A DNA stretch of 64,000 nucleotides from Emticicia oligotrophica DSM 17448 (lineage in GTDB: Bacteria > Bacteroidota > Bacteroidia > Cytophagales > Spirosomataceae), in NCBI RefSeq assembly GCF_000263195.1, contig NC_018748.1, positions 4,216,001 through 4,280,000 on the forward strand, written 5' to 3'. How positions within the stretch are numbered: the first letter of the stretch is position 1; each line of letters begins with the position of its first letter. The translations under genes were made by a program, and so were the position numbers. The notes under the pieces were generated by a model. That model made no database searches and had not been told where the DNA came from. It saw only the letters and a list, made by a program, of their open reading frames with translations. This document shows positions 26,424-35,018 of this stretch, in pieces.

Positions 26424-26453
26424 CAAACTTAATATAAAAACCTATCTTTGCAA
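26424..26453 (-). promoter_or_regulatory. Promoter of the repeat-rich lipoprotein gene
   Basis: On the minus strand TTG, 19 bp, TAAGTTTG fits the Bacteroidota promoter consensus. It predicts a leader of about 185 nt. It physically overlaps the plus-strand -7 element for proS. Confidence 0.5.
26443..26450 (+). promoter_or_regulatory. Candidate -7 element for proS
   Basis: TATCTTTG matches TAnnTTTG and implies a leader of about 200 nt before the proS ATG. No TTTG at -33 spacing. In the rest of the 421-bp gap I see only AT-rich sequence: no T-box and no gene. Confidence 0.45.
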
Positions 26454-26654
26454 TCAAATTATAGATTAATATCGTATTAGAATTTGACTTTTAGCGTGTC
26501 TAAATAGACTTATTCTAATAATTTAACGAAGTTTTTCTATCAAAAATTCAAATAATATTAAAATATCTAATATAGAAATTCGAAAACAAGGCTAATTGGT
26601 TGAATAATCAATTAATCTTCTTTCTAAATTCTTCATTCTTCATTTATAATAATT

Positions 26655-28130
26655 ATGAGTAAAGGTCTTCCAAAACGTAGTGAAAACTACTCGGAGTGGT
26701 ACAACGAATTAGTAAAACGTGCAGATTTGGCCGAAAACTCGGCAGTTCGTGGATGTATGGTTATTAAGCCTTACGGTTTTTCGATTTGGGAAAAAATGCA
26801 GAGAGCTTTAGATGATATGTTTAAAGAAACTGGTCATACAAATGCGTATTTCCCATTATTTGTCCCCAAAAGTTTATTTGAGGCAGAAGAGAAAAATGCT
26901 GAAGGTTTTGCCAAAGAATGTGCCGTTGTTACACATTATCGTTTGAAAACTGACCCCAATAACCCCGGAAAGTTAATGGTTGACCCTGAAGCTAAATTAG
27001 AGGAAGAATTAGTGGTTCGCCCAACGAGTGAAGCAATTATTTGGAATACTTACAAGACATGGATTCAATCGCATCGCGATTTACCTATATTGATTAACCA
27101 ATGGGCTAATGTTGTGCGTTGGGAAATGCGTACGCGTATGTTTTTACGTACCGCTGAATTTTTATGGCAAGAAGGGCATACGGCACATGCTACCGAAAAG
27201 GAAGCAATGGAAGAAACTAAGCAAATGTTGGATGTTTATGCCAAATTTGTAGAAGAGTGGATGTCAGTGCCTGTTATTAAGGGATATAAATCTGCTAATG
27301 AACGATTTGCTGGGGCAGAAGAAACACTTTGTATCGAAGCTATGATGCAAGATGGTAAGGCACTTCAAGCTGGAACTTCTCACTTTTTAGGGCAAAACTT
27401 TGCCAAAGCTTTTGATGTGAAATTCCAAAATAAGGAAGGTAAACTTGAACACGTTTGGGGAACTTCTTGGGGGGTAAGTACACGTTTGATGGGAGCCTTA
27501 ATAATGGCACACTCAGATGATAATGGTTTGGTACTGCCTCCAAAACTTGCTCCAATTCATGTGGTAATTGTACCGATTTTTAAAGGCGAAGAAGATTTAG
27601 CGGCTATCAAAGCAGTTATTGATCCTATTATCAAAGAATTAAAATCTTACGGTATCACTGTGAAATTTGATGATAATGATGCCAATAGACCGGGGTGGAA
27701 ATTTGCGGAGTATGAATTGAAGGGTGTGCCTGTTAGAATGGCCATTGGTAAACGTGATTTAGAAAATGGTGTCATTGAAGTAGCTCGCAGAGATACTCTA
27801 ACAAAAGAAACACGTTCATTAGATGGAATTGCAGTTTATGTAAAGGATTTATTGGAAGAAATCCAAGTGGCTATCTACAAGAAAGCATTTCATTTCCGTG
27901 AAGAAAATATGTTTAAGGTTGATACTTGGGCAGAATTTGAAGAAAAAATCGAACAAGGTGGCTTCTTACTTTGCCACTGGGATGGCACTTCAGAAACTGA
28001 AGAAAAAATCAAAGAACTTACAAAAGCGACCATTCGTTGTATTCCATTGGATGCAACAGAAGAAGAAGGTAAATGTGTACTTACAGGAAATCCTTCGAAT
28101 AAGCGTGTTGTTTTTGCAAGAGCATACTAA
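26655..28130 (+). CDS. proS: Proline--tRNA ligase (archaeal/eukaryotic-like type)
   Basis: Class II synthetase charging tRNA-Pro, 491 residues. Length and motifs ([72 protein letters not shown]) are those of the short ProS type 3, which lacks the large editing insertion of E. coli ProS and is the normal form in Bacteroidota. The C-terminal zinc/anticodon-binding tail ends in RVVFARAY. No defects. It is followed after 34 bp by an FKBP-type isomerase gene in the same direction, probably the same transcript. Confidence 0.97.
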   Translation: MSKGLPKRSENYSEWYNELVKRADLAENSAVRGCMVIKPYGFSIWEKMQRALDDMFKETGHTNAYFPLFVPKSLFEAEEKNAEGFAKECAVVTHYRLKTDPNNPGKLMVDPEAKLEEELVVRPTSEAIIWNTYKTWIQSHRDLPILINQWANVVRWEMRTRMFLRTAEFLWQEGHTAHATEKEAMEETKQMLDVYAKFVEEWMSVPVIKGYKSANERFAGAEETLCIEAMMQDGKALQAGTSHFLGQNFAKAFDVKFQNKEGKLEHVWGTSWGVSTRLMGALIMAHSDDNGLVLPPKLAPIHVVIVPIFKGEEDLAAIKAVIDPIIKELKSYGITVKFDDNDANRPGWKFAEYELKGVPVRMAIGKRDLENGVIEVARRDTLTKETRSLDGIAVYVKDLLEEIQVAIYKKAFHFREENMFKVDTWAEFEEKIEQGGFLLCHWDGTSETEEKIKELTKATIRCIPLDATEEEGKCVLTGNPSNKRVVFARAY

Positions 28131-28164
28131 AAAATATTTCAAAATTTATATTTAATAAAAAAAA

Positions 28165-28584
28165 ATGGTAAAATCTGGCGATAAAGTAGCGGTTCATTAC
28201 AAAGGCACCCTTACTGATGGTACATTGTTCGACAGTTCAGAAGGGCGTGAGCCTTTAGAGTTTCAAGTTGGTAGTGGTATGGTTATCGCTGGTTTTGATT
28301 CGGGCGTAACTGGTATGTCTATCGGTGAGAAAAAAACTGTTCATATTCCAGTTGAAGAAGCTTATGGCCCAGTTTCTGAAGAAATGATTTTTACATTCAA
28401 TCGATTGGATATTCCTGAAGATATTCCGTTGGAAGTTGGTGGAACACTCAATATGCATAATGGTCAACAAGCCATTCCTGTTATTGTGCGTGAAGTTTCA
28501 GCTACGAAAGTAATACTTGATGCCAATCATCCTTTGGCTGGGCAAGATTTGATTTTTGAAATTGAACTTGTTGGAATTAACTAA
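28165..28584 (+). CDS. FKBP-type peptidyl-prolyl isomerase (SlyD-like)
   Basis: Cytoplasmic prolyl isomerase/chaperone of 139 residues. The FKBP half reads VHYKGTLTDGTLFDSS and ends GMSIGEKKTVHIPVEEAYG; an insert-in-flap domain (about 68-118) returns to the FKBP fold at LAGQDLIFEIELVGI, the SlyD layout. The His-rich metal-binding tail of E. coli SlyD is absent. The start codon is preceded by a nine-A run. A bidirectional hairpin follows. Confidence 0.92.
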   Translation: MVKSGDKVAVHYKGTLTDGTLFDSSEGREPLEFQVGSGMVIAGFDSGVTGMSIGEKKTVHIPVEEAYGPVSEEMIFTFNRLDIPEDIPLEVGGTLNMHNGQQAIPVIVREVSATKVILDANHPLAGQDLIFEIELVGIN

Positions 28585-28602
28585 TTGTAGAGAGATAATT
28601 AA

Positions 28603-28640
28603 AAAGGTGCCTGAGTAAAATCAAAGGCACCTTTTTTTTA
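28603..28640. terminator. Bidirectional terminator between slyD-like gene and accA
   Basis: AAAGGTGCCT / AGGCACCTTT, a perfect 10-bp stem with A-rich and T-rich flanks, between convergent genes that end at 28584 and 28642. It can terminate both strands. Confidence 0.87.
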
Positions 28641-28641
28641 T

Positions 28642-29598
28642 TTATAGTTCTTGAAAAACTCCCATTGAACAAAATTTATCAATTCTTTCGTCAATTCTTT
28701 GTTGAGGAGTCTTTTTCTCTAATTCAGAAATTTCGTGTAGAATTCTTTTCTTTAAACGTCTAGACATATCCTCCCAATCTAGGTGTGCACCGCCAAGTGG
28801 TTCTTCAATTACGCCGTCTATCAATTTATTCTTTAACATATCAGTTGCTGTAAGTTTGAGTGCTTCAGCAGCTTGTTCTTTGAAGTTCCAGCTCCTCCAT
28901 AAGATAGATGAGCAAGATTCTGGTGAAATTACTGAATACCAAGTATTTTCCATCATTAAGACCTTATCTCCAATAGCTATACCTAAAGCTCCACCTGAAG
29001 CACCTTCTCCGATGATGATGCAAATTACAGGAACTTTTAGAACCATCATTTCTTTCAAATTTCTCGCAATGGCTTCTCCTTGACCTCTTTCTTCAGCCTC
29101 TAAACCAGGATAAGCACCGGGGGTGTCAATGAGTGTAATGATTGGTTTATTGAATTTCTCGGCCAATTTCATTAATCTCAGTGCCTTACGATAGCCTTCT
29201 GGATTTGGCATACCAAAGTTGCGGTGTTGGCGTTCTTTGGTTTTACGACCTTTCTGCTGACCAATAATCATCACAGATTGACCGTCTATGCTTGCAAAAC
29301 CACCAACAATTGCAGGGTCATCTTTTACTGTACGGTCGCCATGCAATTCGTGGAATTCTTGACAAATTCGCTCAATATAATCTAATGTATAAGGGCGGTC
29401 TGGGTGGCGAGAAAGCTGTACACGTTGCCAACGAGTAAGATTCGCGAAGGTTTCTTTTTTCAATTGCTCAATGTTATCATTGAGCGTACGTACTGCACCG
29501 CTCACATCAACACTATTTTCGTCGGCTAGACGTTTCATATCCTCAAGCTTCGATTCGAGCTCGGCAATTGGTTTTTCGAAATCTAAAAGTGTTCTCAT
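28642..29598 (-). CDS. accA: Acetyl-CoA carboxylase carboxyltransferase subunit alpha
   Basis: AccA, 318 residues from the ATG at 29598 ([15 protein letters not shown]); an in-frame start 13 codons upstream does not resemble the family. With AccD it transfers the carboxyl group from biotin to acetyl-CoA, the first step of fatty-acid synthesis. Signatures: RTLDYIERI-type segment, [23 protein letters not shown], and [39 protein letters not shown]. AccD and AccBC are not in the window. A metallohydrolase gene lies 86 bp upstream on the same strand. Confidence 0.97.
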   Translation of the reverse strand: MRTLLDFEKPIAELESKLEDMKRLADENSVDVSGAVRTLNDNIEQLKKETFANLTRWQRVQLSRHPDRPYTLDYIERICQEFHELHGDRTVKDDPAIVGGFASIDGQSVMIIGQQKGRKTKERQHRNFGMPNPEGYRKALRLMKLAEKFNKPIITLIDTPGAYPGLEAEERGQGEAIARNLKEMMVLKVPVICIIIGEGASGGALGIAIGDKVLMMENTWYSVISPESCSSILWRSWNFKEQAAEALKLTATDMLKNKLIDGVIEEPLGGAHLDWEDMSRRLKKRILHEISELEKKTPQQRIDERIDKFCSMGVFQEL

Positions 29599-29684
29599 TC
29601 TTTGCTTAATGGAGAATGAACAATGAATAATGCTCAATGACGAATACTTTATGTATTTTACATTTTACATTTTAAATTATCCAT

Positions 29685-31109
29685 TCATATTTCAAATGTT
29701 TGTCCTTTTTCTGGAATTACTACTTGATTGTATCCAACTTCTGCGAGTGTATTTTTAAAATTTTGCATAGTATGCAACTCGCCGTGTACTAAAAAGATAT
29801 TTTTGGTTTTGGTTTTATCTTGTGTTTTGACAAAATCAATTAGGTCATCTAAGTCGCCATGTCCTGAAAAAACATCAATTTTTTCAATATTTGCATTTAC
29901 AGGTAATTTCTGACCAGCAATACTTAACTCTTTTCTTTCGCCATTCAATAATTTCCAGCCTAAAGTATGCTCACTTGCATAACCAATCATTAAGATTGTG
30001 GCATACGGGTTGCTGATATTTGCTTGAATGTGGTGTTCAACTCGACCACCAGTAACCATTCCAGAGGCAGAAATGATTATGCATGGCTCAGAATGGTTTG
30101 AAACAGCCTTACTTGCCTGATTCGACTCCAAATATACTAAATTTTCAAAATCAAAGAGTGATTCATTCTCCTCGTTAAATTCTCTGGCTTGTTTATTTAA
30201 TTGTCGAACGTGTTTTTCGTAGATACGTGTACTTGCTTTTGCTAAGGGACTATCAGTAAATACTTTGATTGGTGTAAAGCCTCTATCAGTATATAATTTA
30301 TTGAGCGTATAAAGCATTGCTTGCGTTCGACCTACACTGAATGCAGGAACAATCAATCGCCCTGGAATATCAATACAAGCTTTTTGAATGACATCTGCCA
30401 AAATTTCTTCAGCTTTACCATCTTCATCAATATGATGACGGTCTCCGTAAGTGGTTTCAGTTATTAAGTAATCAGCTTGTGGGATTTTATGCGGGTCAAC
30501 AAGAAGAGGATAATTTTTGCGACCCACATCACCTGAGAAACAAATCGTTTTCTTCTGATTATTCTCCCAAAATTCTAAATAAACGTGTGCTGCCCCAAGA
30601 AGGTGGCCGGCTGGGTAAAGAGTTACAAAACCGTTATCTTTAAATTTAAATCGCTCTTCAAATGGAATAGTTACAAAGTTTTCAATAGCTTCTTTTACTT
30701 GACGTTCGAGGTACAGTTCTCTCGAATCAATATCTTTTCTTTTCTTTGAGCGTTTTTTGCTATCATGAATAGCTTTGTATTTTTTTTGATTGAGTGAGGC
30801 AGAATCTAGTAATAATATTTCACTCAAATCCATTGTGGCTTTTGTGCAAAGTACTTGTCCTTCAAAACCTTCTTTATACAGATTTGGGATTTGCCCCGAA
30901 TGGTCAATGTGTGCGTGTGTTAGAATGATTAAATTGATAAGTGAGGGGTCAAATGGAAATATACCGTATTCAGACTTGGGAGTCTCTTGATTGTTTTCTC
31001 GCTCCAAATCAGTCCCACAATCTATCAAAACTCTGTACTCATCGTCAAATTCGAGTAAGAACATACTTCCCGAAACTTGCCTTGTTGCTCCCCAGAATGT
31101 TAATTTCAT
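29685..31109 (-). CDS. MBL-fold beta-CASP RNA-processing hydrolase
   Basis: Metallo-beta-lactamase-fold nuclease of 474 residues in the CPSF-73/YSH1-like group. Zinc motif HAHIDHSGQIP at about 66, then GHLLGAAHVYLE and the acidic FSGDVGRKNYPLL; a beta-CASP insertion (about 210-390) includes VPAFSVGRTQAMLYTL and SGMVTGGRVEHH; the C-terminal RMMBL part has DVFSGHGDLDDLIDFV. Enzymes of this type cleave or trim RNA; the specific substrate in Bacteroidota is unclear. On the minus strand, TAAGTTTG at 31152-31159 could be its -7 element. Confidence 0.9.
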   Translation of the reverse strand: MKLTFWGATRQVSGSMFLLEFDDEYRVLIDCGTDLERENNQETPKSEYGIFPFDPSLINLIILTHAHIDHSGQIPNLYKEGFEGQVLCTKATMDLSEILLLDSASLNQKKYKAIHDSKKRSKKRKDIDSRELYLERQVKEAIENFVTIPFEERFKFKDNGFVTLYPAGHLLGAAHVYLEFWENNQKKTICFSGDVGRKNYPLLVDPHKIPQADYLITETTYGDRHHIDEDGKAEEILADVIQKACIDIPGRLIVPAFSVGRTQAMLYTLNKLYTDRGFTPIKVFTDSPLAKASTRIYEKHVRQLNKQAREFNEENESLFDFENLVYLESNQASKAVSNHSEPCIIISASGMVTGGRVEHHIQANISNPYATILMIGYASEHTLGWKLLNGERKELSIAGQKLPVNANIEKIDVFSGHGDLDDLIDFVKTQDKTKTKNIFLVHGELHTMQNFKNTLAEVGYNQVVIPEKGQTFEI

Positions 31110-31335
31110 ATAAGTCTATCAAATGATTAAGAATATTTAAGTATATTAACACAAACTTAATATTCAAGTTACAAATTACGGAAACATTTCTTTTTTTAAC
31201 TAGGCATTTTCGTTAAAATTGTAGTATGCCCGTCAAAAAAAAGGCTTTAAAAAGGAAGAAATTGTTGATAATCAGAGTTTTAGTAAAACTATGAAATTGA
31301 ATCAATTTTCTCAATAATTATATAACTTTTTGTCC

Positions 31336-32778
31336 ATGAAAGTATTTTTATTTATTCTTTTACAAATTTCAAGTCCTATCGAACGGCTCCAAAAGTTCAT
31401 TGATAGTGTTCAAAATGATATTGAAGTGAGAAATGGAGTAGTTGCTGCATCTATTCGCTCGACTCAAACTGGTGAGTATAAAATACAGTATAATGCTCAT
31501 AAATCGCTTAATTCTGCCTCAACATTAAAATTAGTTTCAACGGCCTCTGCATTGAGTGTTTTAGGCTCAGATTACAGATTTAAAACTTTCCTTGAGTTCG
31601 ATGGATACATTGCAGATAGTGTTTTACAGGGTAATATTTATATAAGGGGCACGGGTGACCCTTCGTTTGGCTCTCCTAGAATAGGAGCGAATGTTGATGA
31701 TTTAGCGAGTTATTTTGCTCAAAAAATTAAATCCTACGGAATCAAAAAAGTTGATGGATATATCTTAGGAGATGGTTCTATTTTTTCTGAAAATACTTTA
31801 GCTGATTCGTGGGTTTGGGGTGATATCGGAAATTATTACGGTGCCGGAATCAACGGACTAAATGTAAATGAAAATCTGTATAATGTATATTTTAAACAAA
31901 GCAGGAGGGTAGGAGATTTTGCCCCAATTTCAAAGATTAGTCCAGAAATTCCAAATCTTAAAAATATCAATAAGGTAACTATTGCAGAGCGTGGTTCGGG
32001 TGATAATGTAATGCTTTATAGTACGCCCTTTAGCTCGATTGTACTTTCAGAAGGCACGATTCCTGCTGGGGACGGAGATTTTTCAGTTAAAGGTGCTATT
32101 CCTGACCCACCTACTTTTTTTGCTTATTTGGTTCAAAAGAAATTTATTTTGAATGGAGGTATTACTGCGAAAAATAATATCTCATTCAATCAATATAAAA
32201 CAATCGATGCTTATTTTCCAAAACAAAGAAATCTGATTTTTGCTTATGATTCACCTCCGATTTCAGAATTGGTAAAAGACTGTAATTTTCATAGCATTAA
32301 TCTGTATGCAGATGCTTTTTTTAAAACGGTTGGTTATTCTTCAACAAAAGATGGAAGTTTTGATGCGGCCGTAAAAAGTGTTAAGCAACTTTGGTCTCAA
32401 AAAGGAGTAGATTTACAAGGATTTATGATTAGAGATGGAAGCGGCTTGTCACCTTCAGGAGTACTAACAGCGAATAATCTTACTGATATTCTCTACACGA
32501 TGAAGAGTGATTCAACATTTTCTTCATTTTATGCATCCATTCCAATAGTAGGCATGAATGGTACAGTACAAAACCTAGCTAAAGGTTCTAAAGCAGTTGG
32601 AAATGTTCGTGCCAAAAGTGGTTCAATTAGTAATACGAGGGCATTTTCAGGTTACTTTACTGCTTCGAATGGAGAAATTATGTCGTTCACATACATAATA
32701 AATCGCTACACTGATGGTGCCGACCGAAAAGTAAGAAGATACCTCGAAGAAATGATAAAACTCATGGTTGAGATTTAA
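31336..32778 (+). CDS. dacB: D-alanyl-D-alanine carboxypeptidase/endopeptidase (PBP4, S13)
   Basis: Periplasmic low-molecular-weight penicillin-binding protein, 480 residues from the ATG at 31336 (a TTG two codons earlier is less likely). It trims or cuts peptidoglycan cross-bridges. Active-site motifs of peptidase S13 are visible: SxxK as STLK at about residue 60, SxN as HSINLYAD at about 325, and KSG in VRAKSGSISNTRAFSGY at about 430. The N-terminal hydrophobic stretch MKVFLFILLQISS is short for a signal peptide but plausible. Single gene, followed 48 bp later by an alpha/beta hydrolase. Confidence 0.93.
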   Translation: MKVFLFILLQISSPIERLQKFIDSVQNDIEVRNGVVAASIRSTQTGEYKIQYNAHKSLNSASTLKLVSTASALSVLGSDYRFKTFLEFDGYIADSVLQGNIYIRGTGDPSFGSPRIGANVDDLASYFAQKIKSYGIKKVDGYILGDGSIFSENTLADSWVWGDIGNYYGAGINGLNVNENLYNVYFKQSRRVGDFAPISKISPEIPNLKNINKVTIAERGSGDNVMLYSTPFSSIVLSEGTIPAGDGDFSVKGAIPDPPTFFAYLVQKKFILNGGITAKNNISFNQYKTIDAYFPKQRNLIFAYDSPPISELVKDCNFHSINLYADAFFKTVGYSSTKDGSFDAAVKSVKQLWSQKGVDLQGFMIRDGSGLSPSGVLTANNLTDILYTMKSDSTFSSFYASIPIVGMNGTVQNLAKGSKAVGNVRAKSGSISNTRAFSGYFTASNGEIMSFTYIINRYTDGADRKVRRYLEEMIKLMVEI

Positions 32779-32826
32779 GTTTGAAGAATAATATCGAAAT
32801 CTATTTATACCTAATTTAGCCTTTTT

Positions 32827-33621
32827 ATGCCATTTATTCAATTAACAAACGCAAAGTATTATTATGAAGAACATGGTTCAGGAGAAGAAACCATTGTTTT
32901 TTCACATGGTTTACTCTGGAGCGGACACATGTTTCACAAACAAGTTGCTTATTTCAAGGGACGTTATCGAATTATCACTTATGACCATCGTGGACAAGGA
33001 CAGTCTGAAATTACACCTGATGGGTATGATATGGATACCCTTTCTGTGGATGCTGCCGAGCTAATCGAAAAATTAGTTGGTAAACCTATTATTTTTGCCG
33101 GGCTATCTATGGGTGGTTTTGTGGGTATGCGTTTGGCAGCTCGTCGTCCAGAATTAATTAAAAAACTAATTTTGCTTGAAACTACTGCGGAGCCTGAACC
33201 ACAAGAAAATGTTGGAAAATATAAAATGCTCAACGCCATAGTAAAATATATTGGTTTCTTTCCAGTTGTTGGTAGTGTGATGAAAATTATGTTTGGACAG
33301 AAGTTTTTAAATGATGCCAATAGAATAGAAGAAAAAAACTATTGGAAAAATCAGTTAATGTCTAATAATAGAAAGGGAATTACCAAAGCAGTTGATGGCG
33401 TAATTTATAGAAAAGGTATTGCCGAGGAAATTCATAAAATTACTTGCCCAACATTAATTATGGTTGGAGACCAAGATGTGGCTACCGTACCAGATAAGGC
33501 AAAACGAATCCATTCTTTAATTCCAAATTCAAAATTAGTTATCTTCGAAGGTGGTGGACACACATCTTCAGTTGAAGAGCCCGAAGTTTATAATGCAGAA
33601 ATAGCAAAATTTATCTCTTAA
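32827..33621 (+). CDS. Alpha/beta hydrolase
   Basis: Alpha/beta-fold hydrolase of 264 residues, no signal peptide. The HGLLWSGHMF oxyanion loop, DHRGQGQS, nucleophile GLSMGG (Ser at about 95), acid in MVGDQDVATVP and His in EGGGHTSSVEEP form a complete triad. Similar to 3-oxoadipate enol-lactonase-like hydrolases in overall pattern, but the substrate cannot be inferred. It may be co-transcribed with dacB. Confidence 0.88.
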   Translation: MPFIQLTNAKYYYEEHGSGEETIVFSHGLLWSGHMFHKQVAYFKGRYRIITYDHRGQGQSEITPDGYDMDTLSVDAAELIEKLVGKPIIFAGLSMGGFVGMRLAARRPELIKKLILLETTAEPEPQENVGKYKMLNAIVKYIGFFPVVGSVMKIMFGQKFLNDANRIEEKNYWKNQLMSNNRKGITKAVDGVIYRKGIAEEIHKITCPTLIMVGDQDVATVPDKAKRIHSLIPNSKLVIFEGGGHTSSVEEPEVYNAEIAKFIS

Positions 33622-33626
33622 ATATC

Positions 33627-33662
33627 AAAGACCCTCTACAAAACATTTCATAGAGGGTCTTT
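33627..33662. terminator. Bidirectional terminator between hydrolase and globin genes
   Basis: A perfect 12-bp stem AAAGACCCTCTA / TAGAGGGTCTTT with a 12-nt loop and further T residues, between convergent stops at 33621 and 33665. Confidence 0.88.
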
Positions 33663-33664
33663 TT

Positions 33665-34045
33665 CTACCCTTGAACAAAATTCATTTTAGCATTCATAAT
33701 TTGTCCAATTTCTAAGGCTTTGCTTTTAACAAATTCTGCTCTTTCGCCTGAAAATAGTGAGTCAGTTGTTAAAAACCATAAGGCTAACCACTGCTCAAAT
33801 CTTTCGGTTGTTAATGGGTGTTTTTCATTAGCTTGTAAATGCACCCACATCATTCCGCCATTGTAGCTACCCGTTTGAAATAACCAATTTTCCCAAAAGT
33901 TCACTACTCGAGTTAGGTGTATTTCCCAATGCTCGGAGGGCATTTCAAAAATTGGTGCCAAATTGGGCTCATTATGAACTTTTTCGTAGAAACTTTTTAC
34001 CAATAATTCAATATCTTCTCTATTCTGAATATCATTCATTGTCAT
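33665..34045 (-). CDS. Group III truncated haemoglobin
   Basis: Small haem protein of 126 residues (124 if the second ATG is used), group III 2-on-2 globin. The segment FYEKVHNEPNLAPIF, the RVVNFWENWLFQTGSYNGG helix region, and VHLQANEKHPLTTERFEQWLALW carry the family pattern; His69 is the likely proximal ligand, with His76 near it. Bacterial members are linked to NO or O2 handling and to respiration; this fits the H-NOX system at 16789. It is transcribed away from the membrane-protein/XRE unit; the shared region contains a palindrome. A -7-like TATATTTG lies at 34086-34093 (minus). Confidence 0.9.
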   Translation of the reverse strand: MTMNDIQNREDIELLVKSFYEKVHNEPNLAPIFEMPSEHWEIHLTRVVNFWENWLFQTGSYNGGMMWVHLQANEKHPLTTERFEQWLALWFLTTDSLFSGERAEFVKSKALEIGQIMNAKMNFVQG

Positions 34046-34128
34046 ATAAATTTTATGCTACAAAGGTAATTCGAAATACATTATTCAAATATATGATTTT
34101 GCTCATAGAAAAATATTTGTAAAATAAT

Positions 34129-34160
34129 TTTGATATAATGTAAAATTTATTTTACATTTG
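34129..34160 (+). promoter_or_regulatory. Strong Bacteroidota-type promoter for the membrane-protein/XRE unit
   Basis: TTTG, 20 bp, TACATTTG: both elements of the sigma-ABfr-type consensus at ideal spacing, 56 bp before the ATG at 34216. Confidence 0.65.
34137..34158. promoter_or_regulatory. Palindromic operator candidate overlapping the promoter
   Basis: AATGTAAAAT / ATTTTACATT, perfect 10-bp arms with a TT spacer. It covers the spacer and -7 element of the promoter at 34129-34160 in the region between the globin gene and the XRE unit. This position would allow steric repression, for example by the XRE protein encoded downstream. Confidence 0.5.
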
Positions 34161-34215
34161 TATTGTTATACTTGACATGAAAAAGCTATTTTAAAAAATT
34201 TTAATACAAAAAATT

Positions 34216-34674
34216 ATGGAACCAAGATTTTTGTTACCTCATCGTTTTAAACTTATAGGGTGGGTTATAGCCATTCCTTGTATTATTTTAGGGTTATTCG
34301 TAATGTTTAGTGACTTTCGTTTTGACTTTTTTGAGTTTAACGTGCCAGCAAATTTTGTATTCTATGATGGTTCAATGCAAACAAATAGATTAGAGGTCAA
34401 TACCCTAAACTTTACCGATGAAATTGCAACAATTGGTAGTATTATTGGCCTATTATTTATTGCCTTCTCTAAGGTGAAATTTGAAGATGAATACGTGGCT
34501 AAGATTAGATTAGAATCCTTGCAATGGGCAATTTATCTAAACTTTGCTCTTTTGGTTATCGCTACTATTTTTGTGCACGGTTTAGCCTATTATAGCGTTA
34601 CAGTGTATAATATGTTTACTCCTTTAATAATTTTTATTATTAGATTTTATTATTTGCTTTTGGTAAAAAATTGA
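34216..34674 (+). CDS. Small integral membrane protein of unknown function
   Basis: Inner-membrane protein of 152 residues with four predicted helices (about 14-32, 74-90, 104-124, 128-148) and a polar loop between the first two. I do not recognise a named family. Pairing of a small multi-helix membrane protein with a short XRE regulator immediately downstream (49 bp to its ATG) is a common arrangement in Bacteroidota. It is driven by a strong promoter with an overlapping palindrome. Confidence 0.75.
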   Translation: MEPRFLLPHRFKLIGWVIAIPCIILGLFVMFSDFRFDFFEFNVPANFVFYDGSMQTNRLEVNTLNFTDEIATIGSIIGLLFIAFSKVKFEDEYVAKIRLESLQWAIYLNFALLVIATIFVHGLAYYSVTVYNMFTPLIIFIIRFYYLLLVKN

Positions 34675-34722
34675 TTGAGTAGTATAATCTGAAAATGGCG
34701 ATTGATTTTCGCCCAAAATTTT

Positions 34723-34923
34723 ATGAAGAATAGAATAAGAATAGAACGGGCTATTTTAGATATTACTCAAGCAGACCTAGCCGAAAAAATAAATGTAAGT
34801 AGGCAGACTATAAATGCTATTGAAAGCAACAAATATGTTCCTTCTACTGTTTTAGCTTTAAAGATTGCTAGAATTTTTGGGAAAAGTGTTGAAGAAGTTT
34901 TTGAACTCGAAGAAAACGATTAA
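34723..34923 (+). CDS. Short XRE-type helix-turn-helix regulator
   Basis: DNA-binding protein of 66 residues from the ATG at 34723. An in-frame TTG seven codons upstream gives a longer, less typical N-terminus. It is almost entirely one HTH_3 domain: ITQADLAEKINVSRQTINAIESNKYVPSTVLALKIARIFGKSVEEVFEL, similar to the YozG/plasmid-type short repressors. Encoded directly after a small membrane protein, it is a candidate to bind the palindrome at 34137-34158. Confidence 0.9.
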   Translation: MKNRIRIERAILDITQADLAEKINVSRQTINAIESNKYVPSTVLALKIARIFGKSVEEVFELEEND

Positions 34924-34967
34924 GACAATCTGTTCGTTATGTAAGTGAGTAATTCTAATAAATAAAT

Positions 34968-34997
34968 TTTGAATTGCAGCATATTTCATTAAATTTG
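34968..34997 (+). promoter_or_regulatory. Promoter for the GWxTD lipoprotein gene
   Basis: TTTG, 18 bp, TAAATTTG, 22 bp before the ATG at 35019. Both elements match the Bacteroidota consensus. Confidence 0.55.
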
Positions 34998-35018
34998 AAT
35001 TTTTAGCATAAAGAATTG

